DNA of 64,000 nucleotides from Lantana camara (Eukaryota; Streptophyta; Magnoliopsida; Lamiales; Verbenaceae), in assembly GCA_037501455.1 (NCBI GenBank), contig CM074860.1, forward strand, positions 46,324,501 to 46,388,500, given 5' to 3'. Positions within the stretch are counted from its first letter, which is position 1, and each line of letters opens with the position of its first letter. A program made the position numbers and the translations under genes. Of this stretch, positions 21,604 to 31,939 are shown piece by piece. The notes under the pieces were generated by a model. That model saw only the letters and a list, made by a program, of their open reading frames with translations. It searched no databases and was not told where the DNA came from.

Positions 21604-23839
21604 TGTAATGCCCCGATTTCCATTCATATATTAAGTGACATTATATTAAAATTCATAATATTATATGTAATATATTCGTATGTAAAACCATGAATTATCC
21701 TTAATGTGGAATGTACGTGAATTCATTGATAATGTGCTTAATTGATAATATGTGATACTTTATATATTTTTCATAACATTAGATGCATAATATTTCCATG
21801 AACTTTTACGAATTAACTGCTAATGTGACTAAATGCTCTTATAAGACCTTAAATGCTTCTCTATGACTTTACTTGATCATTTCATAAATATATGGACTTA
21901 ATTGCATTGCATAATTTGGGACTTTGATGACCATATTCCATGGAATGAAACTTATTTGCATCAATTCAATAATTAAGGGACTTAAGTGTAAAATGTGATG
22001 AGTCACATGTGTTAGTGGAAGACTTTTGCTTATATCTTCATCCCTTCCATTCATTCATCATTTTCATTAAAAATCCCACACATATACACACACTATATCA
22101 CGGTTTCCACACCAAGGAAAAGGAAGGAAGAGATTTCATCACTTCAAGCTAGATTGTTGGAGGAATTTCATGCTTGGAAGCATCATCATCATCATACCAT
22201 TATTTCTTCCCTTCTTTCTATCATTTTAAGGTATAGATGGATTATTTAATTGAATCTCTTGAATATATATGATTAGGGTTTGTTGGTTATTTGATGATTT
22301 CTTGTGTGCAAGTGATTAGAAGCATGCTTAGGATCACTAATCTTGAAAGCTTGCATGATTTCTTGAATAATATGAAAGTTGGAGTCCATGATTTTATATG
22401 GGTTTTTGATTGATGATTCCTTGATGATTGATGCATAATTGATGGATTAAATGGTGCCTAATTGATATATGTGAGTCGTATGCATGTTATGTGATAGTTT
22501 TTGGGTTGATTGCTTACCTTATTTTGTTGTGGATCAATTGGGAGCCAATTCCCATGATTAAGCCCTGTTTTTTTCCCTGGTTTTTGACCCAGAGGTCACC
22601 GAACGGCCATTCGGTCCCTTCATGAACGGGGGTTCAACTGAACAGAACCGTTCTGCCTCCGAACGGTCGTTCCTGGTTTTGTGCATGGAATTCAAACGAC
22701 CGTTCACTATTCAAATGGACTCCAAATGACATGATTTTTGAACTGTTGGAAACCTCTTGGAGTCTAGAACAAGATCCAATTAGAATGATCTCCATATCTT
22801 TTTCCATTTGTGATTTATAATCAATTCTTTTAGGTGTCGCCACTTTCCCGACAAACTACACTCCCCTAACTTCAAGCTTATGCCATTTTCTCCTCGCTTT
22901 GAACTAGAAAACGATCCATATATCCTCGGAAAGATCTTTGTGTCTAGTTTCATTCTAAACAAGCAAAAATCAATTCCCATTTCTAGAATTAAAGATATTC
23001 CAGTTTTCCTACAGCGTATGCATTTCCTAAAATTGTCTGTTTTTGCCAAACTTCCCCAAAACCTTTCTTATTGCATTCCTTTCCCTCTCTTGGCTCCCAT
23101 GTGTGACTTATGTGATATATATACTTGATTAATTGGTAAGTATGCTCCTAATTGACACTTGTTGGTACTTAATTGCTCAAACGTTATTATGTGACTCCAT
23201 GCCTTTATGAATTGAACTTGAGATAATTGAATAATATGAATACATGATTTCTTGATATTAATTTCACCTCTTAGGTGTTAATTGGTGTTTGTACATGCTC
23301 AGTGGTAATTGATTGCTTGGTTTTATTTATTTACATGAGCATTGTCATACGTCATACTTGGTCTCATATTGAGTCATGTCTCACGAGTTCCCACATTCCC
23401 TTTCTTATCCAGTTTTTCTCAGGGCGGAGATCATGGATCGTTTGGGTATTTTCTTGTAGCCTTATCTTGTCTCGTCGCTCGTCAGGTGAGGTTTAATTCT
23501 AGATACTTAGAACCCCTACAACCCTATGTGTTGTTTTCGGCCAAAAGGTATATATATATTTATAGTTTTCAAATCTTATTGATTTACAACGGATTTCATG
23601 AATTGAACGGATTGATTGAATGTTTTGGCTAGTAACTATTGTTCACGTTGGGCCCCGAGGGTAGTGTATTGAGCCAACCGGGGAAGCAAGGGCTGACGGG
23701 TAACTCTTGCACTACCCTCACCATTGTGGGATCACCTCTGAATCCACCAGGAGGTTTGGTGGAGGAAGAAATCCCGTGCGTGGGAGTCATGTTCCCGACG
23801 TACACCATGATTGGATGGTTGGGTCTTGCAAGCCCGCCA
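21604..23839 (+). mobile_element. Solo LTR5, first part
   Basis: Begins TGTAATGCCCCG and is preceded by GGTTA (21599-21603). It is interrupted at 23840 by solo LTR6 and resumes at 29961. A donor-like TTTAAGGTATAG lies at about 22226. A hairpin array (22598-22704) and the GTGAGGTTTAATTC block (about 23485) follow. The block at 22830-23100 matches the LTR fragment at 1-682. No protein-coding content. Confidence 0.93.
22598..22704 (+). repeat. GAACGG-type hairpin array in LTR5
   Basis: ACCGAA/TTCGGT (22598-22615), TGAAC/GTTCA around GGGG (22623-22636), CAGAAC/GTTCTG (22643-22655), GAACGGTCGTTC (22661-22672, near palindrome) and AACGACCGTT (22695-22704). It is a diverged version of the LTR6 and LTR_A arrays. 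Confidence 0.8.
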
Positions 23840-25868
23840 TGTAACGCCCCGATTTTCATTTATTAATATTTTATGTCTAAAATAATTTTATAAATTATAT
23901 TTTATAATACTTTCATGAAATTTATACTAAACTTATAATTTATCTTAAAACTTGAAAATGTTTATTTCATGAAAGTAATTACCGAAAATGTTTTAGTTGT
24001 CAACTTGGCCCTATATGTCCATTCTTTTAAATTTAGGGACCAAATTGCATGAAAACCTTTGAGGACTAAAGTGATCACTTTCCAAACTTGATATCCTTAA
24101 TTGCTTAACTTAAATAACTTGGAGGGTTTAATTGCAAATATTACATATTTCCCAAATATCACGGTATATCATCTCCTAGCTTCCAAACTCATTTCATTCT
24201 TGATCTTTCATCATATTTGCTTCTTGCTCTCACCGAACCACAACTCCAAAGGAGGGGAGAAGAGAATTCATCAAATCATCCAAGTTTATTCAAGAAATCC
24301 AAGCTTTGAAGTTTAGCATCCATCATCATCTTCTCCATCCATTCTTTACCTTCAAGAGCATGTAAGTGGATACATATGGTCTCTTGAGCATCTTTGATTG
24401 AGCAAGGGTTTAGGAATTATATGCTAGGTGAGTTAGTTGAAGTTGGAAGCATGATTATGTGATTATTTCATGAATTATGGCATGAGTTATAGCTTGAATT
24501 CTTGAATATTTAGCTTGAATGACAAAGTGTGATCATGAGTGGGGAATCATGAATTCTTGATGATCTTGTGTGTTTTGAGTGTTTAAGTGCTAGAATATTA
24601 TTTCTTGAACCTATATGCATCATATTTCCAGAAAAGCATGAATTGGTTGATTGAAAATGGATTTTTGGGTTGCTTTGTTTGCATTCCCGTAACCCTCCCC
24701 TGTTTTTTCTCTGTTCTTCATATTTGCAGAAACAGGGAACGGCCGTTCCCAGCCTCAAGGCATTGTGGGAACGGGCGTTCCCACCTTTTCAAATGATTTG
24801 GGCGGCCGAGCATGGGAACGGCCGTTCCCATTTTGGCCTTGTGCCGGAAGGGCCGTTCCCAGCTTGCGCGCATTTTAAAAAGGGGAAAACGTTGGCACGC
24901 TTTTGGGGTAATGGGAACGACCGTTCCCATTTACAAAGGGAACCCGGAACGGCCGTTCCCACCTGAAATGCAGAACAAAATATTCTGCATAAAATTACAT
25001 TTTTAGCCCCTCGATCCAACGACTTCTTTGACCCCGAATTGCTGTAATATGTGCTAATATGATGTGAAACAACATGTTATCATACCACATTGCATTTTCG
25101 TGGTCATCTCGATACATTTCCGCCGTTCGTCACTTTTTGGGCATTTTAGGTCATGTCTCATGTATAAGTGTCGTGTTTGCACAGGTCACGAGGGTAGGGA
25201 CGAGGAGCAAGCCCCGTAGGCCGTGCCTACTTGTCTTGGTCGGTATAGGTGAGGTTTAATTGTTAGTTACATAGAACCCGTATACCCCTTATGTGATATT
25301 TTGGCCAAAATAGTATTTACGGTTATACTTTCTATAAATCATTGATCATTTCAAGCCAGGTTCAAGCCAGCAAGCAAGTCAGGTATTGTTTCATCCATGT
25401 TTAGGCGAGTAGCATGACGGTTTGGGCCCGAGGGTAGTGACTAGAGCCAACCGGGAAAGCAAGGGCTGACGGGTAACTCTGGCGCTATTCTCACCATGTT
25501 AGGGGTCACCCCTGAATCCACTAGGAGATTAGTGGAGGAAGGAGCTCCGGGCTTAGGGATTCATGTACCCTCTGCTCAATGAGATTGGATGTTGGGGCCT
25601 TGCAATCCCTTCATCAAACCGGAGGGAAAAGGAGACTGGGGACGAGTCCGGCACCACGGATGCGCCTCGGGTTATTGCATGATTGTCATTTCATGAACGT
25701 GTTATATGAGTACACTATCGCACGATTGCACGATAAGTGAATTGCATGATCACATATTAACTATTAAACAAGCAAGCATGTTCATGTTCAGTGGGAGATC
25801 GGTTGGAGACCGCCCTTACTCGCCAGGGCCATATATTGATTGATTGCATGGAAACGAACAAGTAATTA
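23840..25868 (+). mobile_element. Solo LTR6 (Tekay-type family), first part
   Basis: Begins TGTAACGCCCCGATTTTC, preceded by CGCCA (23835-23839). It carries the same ordered set of GGGAACGGCCGTTCCC palindromes as LTR_A and LTR_B, so it belongs to the family of the gag-pol elements at 41-64 kb. It is interrupted at 25869 by solo LTR7 and resumes at 29389. Confidence 0.93.
24735..24990 (+). repeat. Six-palindrome array plus AU hairpin in LTR6
   Basis: GGGAACGGCCGTTCCC at 24735-24750, a one-base variant at 24767-24782, a 20-bp perfect ATGGGAACGGCCGTTCCCAT at 24812-24831, a decayed copy at 24846-24860, a near copy with GACC centre at 24911-24930 and a 15-bp copy at 24946-24960. ATGCAGAA/TTCTGCAT follows at about 24967-24990. 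All these units, in the same order, are in LTR_A and LTR_B on the minus strand. Confidence 0.93.
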
Positions 25869-28800
25869 TGTAGCGCCCCTATACACTACAACCCCGCACC
25901 AAAGTATCTCCCGAGTGGATGTGAGGCCTAGCACCCGAGAAACACTCCGGCGAACGGACAGTGCTATACAATATCAGAGTATTAAAACACTGCAGCGGAA
26001 ATTTTATAATTTAAAAACTTTCAAAACTATGATAGGGGAATGCAATAAATAAGCCAGTAATGGCATAGTATAGATATCAAAAGTAGTGACCACGCCGTAA
26101 TAGACAATTACAAGCTCGGAAGCATAACTTATTCTAAAGAACCTTGACTATCATGCTAACGAGAAGACACACTAGGCTTCAAGATACCTTCTAGTAAGCG
26201 TCCGTTGAACCTGAAATCATGATTTGTAAAGTGCGAGGGTTAGTCAAAGTGACTAAGTGAGGGGGTAGTTGGAACTACATATATACGTATAGGTATATTT
26301 GAAAAGTTTTTGACTAAAAAAGTTGGAGTTTGATACCATTAATAAAATAATATATTAATAGTACTATACCGGAAATCAATAAAATAATAATTAATACAAA
26401 TATTTGGTTCATATTTATTTTGAGAAAAGGGGAATAAGGGGGCTGGGTATCAGATTCTTGAAAATATGAACCATACGACAATAAAGTATTAATGCCCTGC
26501 CAGTAGGCGTTCTCCATCCTTTACTCCTTAAATAGAATGAAATCAGAAATAACAGAATCAATCCAGCCTTCTTCCTCCATGATCTGTCGGGAGCAACCCC
26601 TCGAGATCCAGATACAGATAGAGGGAGGGACGTACCTTTCCCGTCACTTAATGTGGAATAACTAACCTCCAGTTAAACCAACATTAAGATCAGATTTGGC
26701 GGCAGGTATAGTAATAGACGATGGCCCTTGCCACCCGGCTATTAGTTCTACCGTACCACCGGGCCCAACAGATACAGATACAGATACAAATCTTGCATTT
26801 TAAATACAGAATAGAGTTACATTATATCAATACTCGCCAAAACGGACTTGAGTATGATATGTTTGTAACTTATACTTGAACAAGGATTTTGTTTTATATA
26901 ATAGGAAAATAGATATCCTTATATAAGATATTTCCCCAGGAAGGGGATAATACTATAATTAAGGAAAAATAAGACTAATCCCTTATTGGGATAAATAATA
27001 AAATATTTTATATGTAGACTCATGATCCCAGTTGAAAATATTTTAACCTCACCTGCTACGATACGGAATCAAGTAAAGTATTCGGGGTTCCACTGTCCAG
27101 ACCTAGTTCCTGAAAGTAGTGAACTACTACGGACTTAGAGAACTAGGTTCTTTCTATACTAATGCGACACATGAATGAGTACAATTAAGGCATGTTGTAA
27201 TAGTAAGGTACAGGAAATTCGGTAATCTAGAATTGAAATATTATTGTAAAGCATACCGATACCAAAGTCACACAACCGAATTAACCAAGAAATTCTTATT
27301 CAAATTATGAATCCAAATTAAGGTTTATTTTTAATAAAGGTGAACCAGATTTTGAAAACGTTATTTAATCCCTGATTTTAAAATCGTTAGATAAAAGTTC
27401 TTCATAAAAACCCAAATTTTATTTTATATTAATTCTTGAAATTACTACATGATATTATTGGTCAAAATTCATGTGTAAAGTCAAAAGTCAAGGTTACTAT
27501 TGAGAAACGGTTACTATTTAAACGTAGGGGATTAAATACTTTTAAACATAAAATCAAACACACACTTACACACACTAGCACACGGTACACACATATTTCA
27601 AGAACATCAAGAACATGTTCTTCATCATGTTTGAATATTCATAAGATGTTCTAGGCATGCTTGATCAAATTCATAGTCATAACATAAGATTAAAGAATAA
27701 ATGAGCATAATATATAAACTTTTCATGAAATATGATTCATAAATAAATTCCTAAACATGAATTTATTCAAATCTTCAAGTATTCATAAATGTTCTACACA
27801 TGCTTGATTATATTCATATTCATAACATAAGATTTGAAGCATAATATAGCAAAATATATAAATTCTCTATGAAAAATAATTATAAATAAATTATTCTAGG
27901 CATGAATTTAATCAAACAAGATCATAATCATTTAAATACATACTCGCATTATATCATATCATAATTCATGCATTTAATTAAATAAAATTCCATAATGTGC
28001 ACACATTGTATTTAAAACTAACAATTATGCACATATTTCATAAAATAAAATTCCTAAAGCCTAATTTAATTAATCCTAGACATGCTACTATTATTATTAT
28101 ACTAAGAACATAATATAAAGCATGAAATAATAGAAGAAAAACATACCTTAGAGAGGGAGAGTGGGAATGGCGTGAGGAAGGAGAGAGAAGAGAGTGATTT
28201 TGTGTGTTGATTTGTGAGGTATAAATGAGACTTAAGGGGGTATTTATAGGTAGTCATGAGGGGTCTCTAAGCAATAAATAAAAGTTTAAGGGAGATGTGG
28301 ATGTCTCCTAATTCATACAAATGCTTGGTGATTAATTAGGAGATGTGGTTAAATTATATTATGAACAAATGCCAGGTAATTAGTTAGGAAATGTGGAGAA
28401 ATTATGCTCATTTGTTTAATCCTTCTAGAAGACCATGTGGTCATGGATGATGTCATCTTGAATAAAAATAAATGTAAAATGATATAAAATTTATTCAAGA
28501 GTCGAGAGGTAAAAGCTTGAAGTAGTGAATTATTGAAAGAATGAGTGAAAAACGAGCTTCGTTTTGATTATAAATGTGGAATATTTAGGGTTTTTGTTTA
28601 TAAACTATGAATATTAAAGATGATGAAAATCATAAGAAAATTATATAAACGAAGCTATAATAAAGTTTAGAGTTTGGAAAAATCATTATAATGTAGAGAA
28701 AAATTCAAGGATCGTTTTCAGTAAAATTTCGAATATTGAATAAAAGCTAATTGTTTAAAATAAAATGATGATTTTTAAAAAGGAAAATATTTATAAAATA

Positions 28801-29383
28801 TGCTATGGTGAAATCGAGTTTTTGGTAAATGCATGAAAATTCATAAAATAATTTAAGGGTCGTTTTGGTTATAATATTGAATATCAAAAAGTAGATGAAT
28901 AAGGATTTATTGATGATCGAATCATAAGCTAGGGTTTTTGCCGGTTTTTGACACTACGGGAGTTAGGATGAGAATTATGGTTTACGGAGAGTATCACGAT
29001 CCTCGAAATAATGTGAGGATTCTTTTGGTTACAATATTGGGTAGTGAAAGTGCTTCGGGAGACGTAGGAATATTTTTGAGCTGTAGGGGTATTTTCGTAA
29101 TTTCCAACCTAAAACTGTGTGAAGCATATGAAAGGGTTTTAGGTGCTAGAAGGGAATGAATACTAGAATTCTAGGATTTTATGAGAAGAGTTTCAAGATA
29201 CGAGTTAAATAAAGGAAATAATTAAATCTACGATCATTTAATTAAAGCGTACCACATAAAAGCACATAAGTCACATAAGATGTAATGCATGAAGTGAATA
29301 AATAAGAACCGAGATTATAAGCGCTTCTTGAATAACCTCTTTACTTTACCTTTTCCAACTCGGCCCAGGTTAGGGCTGTTACA
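25869..29383 (-). mobile_element. Solo LTR7, 3515 bp, minus strand
   Basis: Flanked by a perfect AATTA duplication (25864-25868 and 29384-29388). On the minus strand it begins TGTAACAGCCC and ends GGGGCGCTACA, which sets the orientation. A donor-like CTAAGGTATG (about 28145) and a CAGGTGAGGTTAAA block (about 27045) read on the minus strand agree. Its TTAGTC/GACTAA hairpin (26240-26256) is a compensated form of the TCAGTC/GACTGA seen elsewhere. A 14-bp palindrome AAGAACATGTTCTT lies at 27609-27622. It is AT-rich with no coding content and is the innermost layer of the nest. Confidence 0.92.
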
Positions 29384-29388
29384 AATTA

Positions 29389-29955
29389 ATATTGGTAGTT
29401 GTAATCTCGGGCGAGTTTATGTTAATGTGAACTTATATTACTTTTAGTTATAAAACCTTACCCGAGGTTATAGCTTGCATGTGATTGCGCTATATATTTA
29501 TGCCCCTCACTCAGTCTTCGGTAGACTGATACTTCACTTTTCAGGTGCTTGAGAGCCGGTCGTGCTAGGCGGGGGTCCAGTCTTGCATTGTCACGAGTCT
29601 AGCAGTGCACCACCATGTATATATTTTACTACTTCTCATGTCATGTCTATTGTTATTACATTTGGAATACTTGATCATGTATAAGAGATGATAACGTATT
29701 GATAATTAGTTTGGTATCTATACGTACCTAGTTGATAAATATGGTACCTATATGTATATATATGAATTAATGCTTCCGCTTTTAAATTGTTGTGCATTGG
29801 TTTTGTATTGCTTTGGGATTTAGTCCCGCCTAGCTCGTCTTTTCTTTTATTGTCACCCGTTCGCTATAGGTTAGTTCATGTACGGATTATCCATTTCGTA
29901 TGTGGATCGGCCTATAGTGCGGGGGTGTGGCACCTCTACGTATAGGGATGCTACA
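29389..29955 (+). mobile_element. Solo LTR6, second part
   Basis: Follows the second AATTA and ends GGGATGCTACA, followed by CGCCA (29956-29960), the duplicate of 23835-23839. It contains TCAGTC/GACTGA (29511-29529), GCTAGGCGGG (29564) with CCCGCCTAGC (29825), and a CTATAGG/CCTATAG hairpin just before TGCGGGGG. Total LTR6 length without LTR7 is about 2.6 kb. Confidence 0.93.
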
Positions 29956-29960
29956 CGCCA

Positions 29961-30690
29961 TCACCCGGAGGAAGAAGGATTTATTGATTAAAATTGCTAA
30001 TTGTACACGGAATTGTTTGTGTGATCATCTAACTCACTAATAAATTGAAGTATCGTACACAGTCGGAGAAAGGTTGGCTATTCGCCCTCACTCGCCGGGC
30101 CACTGATTGATTGAATTGATTGTTAACTATAAATCGAATTAGTTGTAACCTCGGGCGATAGCATCTCTTATTTTGCTAAATTGTATTGTTATTTTCCAAA
30201 ATTATAACCCAAGATTATAACTTGCATGTATGTACGCGTATACTTATTTATACCCCTCGCTCAGTTCGTGTTGGACTGACACCTCAACTTTTACAGGTTT
30301 TGTAGGTTCGGGCTAGGCGGGAATTAGAATCTAGCTTGTCTTTTATTCGGGTCTAGCACTTCACCTCATATTTTGTTCAAGTATTGTTACTTGTTAGTTG
30401 GTAGTATGCCTTAATTCACGTTGGATACGATATTGTATTGATATGTAAATGTTGGTCCCTATTAGTAAATATGTAAATTTGGTACCTATAAGTATTGAAT
30501 GTTATTGCTTCCGCTTTTACTTCTCTGAGTTGATTGATTGGTTTGGGGTTAGTCCCGCCTAGCTTCGTGGTCATTTTTTTTTATTGTTACCCGTTCGCTA
30601 TAGTCTTAGTTCATGTACGGATTATCCATTTCGTATGTGGACTGAGCTATAGTGCGGGGGTTGTGGCATCTCGGCGTTCCGGGTGCTATA
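29961..30690 (+). mobile_element. Solo LTR5, second part
   Basis: Follows the second CGCCA and ends GGGTGCTATA, followed by GGTTA (30691-30695). The final CA has mutated to TA. It contains TCAGT/ACTGA (30261-30279), GCTAGGCGGGA (30312-30322), TCCCGCCTAGC (30553-30563) and CTATAG/CTATAG before TGCGGGGG. Total LTR5 length without inner insertions is about 2.97 kb. Confidence 0.92.
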
Positions 30691-30695
30691 GGTTA

Positions 30696-31465
30696 TCTAC
30701 CCCGTATGTGTTGGCAATGTAGGTATTAGGGTTTGATTCCTGATACACCTTGGATGTGGGGTCTGATATATGATTTGAATTCGGTTTTCATTATGTTTGA
30801 AGGAGTAAGGGATAGTCCGTTCTCACCGGGCTTATGTTTATGTTATGTTTGATAGACTATGGATCGAGATAGGTTTTCTTTGTATTATATGTTATCTTTG
30901 GAAAAGGTTTTGGTATGTAAAGCCCTAGTCTCGATTCATAGCTATCACCTTTGTTATATGCTCTGCTTTATATATATTTAGGTGTGGGTGTGCGTTTAGC
31001 CACTCACTCAGTCGAGTTGTTGACTGACCTCTCTCTTTTCCCACATTCAGTGCAGGTTGTCTCGAGTTAAGCGGGGAAGTACGTGTCTTGGTCATGTACT
31101 TGTAGTTTAGGTCGAGTTGCATTTCATATTTCCTGCCTTTTGATACTCTTCTCATGTATTTGATATCATAACTTGTATCTTGAAGAATTATGAATTTTTT
31201 GATGTATATACTTGATCTTTTGGGCCGTGAGGCCATGTATATGATTTTATGCGTATATGTTGAGCTCTTTAGATGTTGTTTGTTGCTTCCGCATAATTAT
31301 ATGTTTGTTTTGCGCACTCTGTCCGAGTTTTAGCCCCGCTTAGCCTAGGGAGTGAGCGTAGGTTCCCGTTCGCTTAGACTTGGACTCATGTATGGAAATC
31401 CATTTCATATCTGGGTTCGGGCTTAGGTACGGGGGATGTGGTGGCCCACCGCTCCGGGCGTCACA
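30696..31465 (+). mobile_element. LTR8 (5' LTR), last part
   Basis: Ends CGGGCGTCACA, directly followed by a primer site, so this is a 5' LTR. It contains TCAGTC/GACTGA (31008-31027) and the covarying TAAGCGGGG/CCCCGCTTA pair (31068-31076 and 31334-31342). Confidence 0.88.
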
Positions 31466-31473
31466 TCTTAAAG

Positions 31474-31485
31474 TGGTATCAGAGC
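31474..31485 (+). other. Primer binding site (initiator Met tRNA), LTR8 element
   Basis: TGGTATCAGAGC begins 9 bases after the LTR end. It is followed by CTCGGTTGCAAAACC, a stretch also found after the other primer sites in this window. Confidence 0.92.
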
Positions 31486-31661
31486 TCTCGGTTGCAAAAC
31501 CAGAGATCTAGAGTCAATTCGGGTTTGTCTAGGTCGTACGGCCTAGGACAACGTAGTTATGTCCATTTATGTGATTATTTGCTTATTTTCTTGTTAATCG
31601 TGCACATGAACATGTACTGACCCTCACGCATATGAATTGTGATTCCTTGATTTTACAGAAT

Positions 31662-31939
31662 ATGCCTCCCCGAAGACACCACCGCCGAGATAGATCTCCG
31701 GAACATCGTCATCACCGAGGTTATTCTCCGCAACATGAAAATAACAACCCTCCACCACTACCACCCCAAATGGATCTGGGCAATTTCATGGAAAGGCTCG
31801 CCATGTTTTTGGAACAAAGGGCTCAGGAAAGAAATAATGCACCTCGGGTCGGAAATCACGGAGGGAATCTTCTTACGGCCACTCTCTGGGAGATTAAGAA
31901 CCAAAATCCATCGGTTTTCGTGGGCGGAAATGACGTGCA
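31662..31939 (+). pseudogene. gag: gag N-terminal fragment, cut by LTR9
   Basis: The frame opens at an ATG that follows an acceptor-like TTTTACAG, as in the other gags here. The first 25 or so residues are rich in His and Arg (MPPRRHHRRDRSPEHRHHRG), as at the start of the Tekay-type gag on the other strand. It continues to a stretch ending NPSVFVGGNDVH, matching NPPMWFGGDDVK of the gag at 51447. After about 92 residues LTR9 begins (31940), so capsid, zinc knuckles and everything downstream are missing. Gag packages the element's RNA in the cytoplasm; this fragment could not. The rest would lie beyond the distal end of LTR9, which is not in the window. Confidence 0.85.

Noticed and set aside
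24670..24966. Overlapping frames of 64-98 codons on both strands over the palindromes (also near 43169 and 60367)
   Set aside because: They arise from the GC-rich palindromes, are open on both strands, and are not conserved as protein between LTR6 and LTR_A.
31474..31485. TGGTATCAGAGC as part of a tRNA gene
   Set aside because: It is the complement of a tRNA 3' end placed next to an LTR; no cloverleaf surrounds it. It is a primer binding site.
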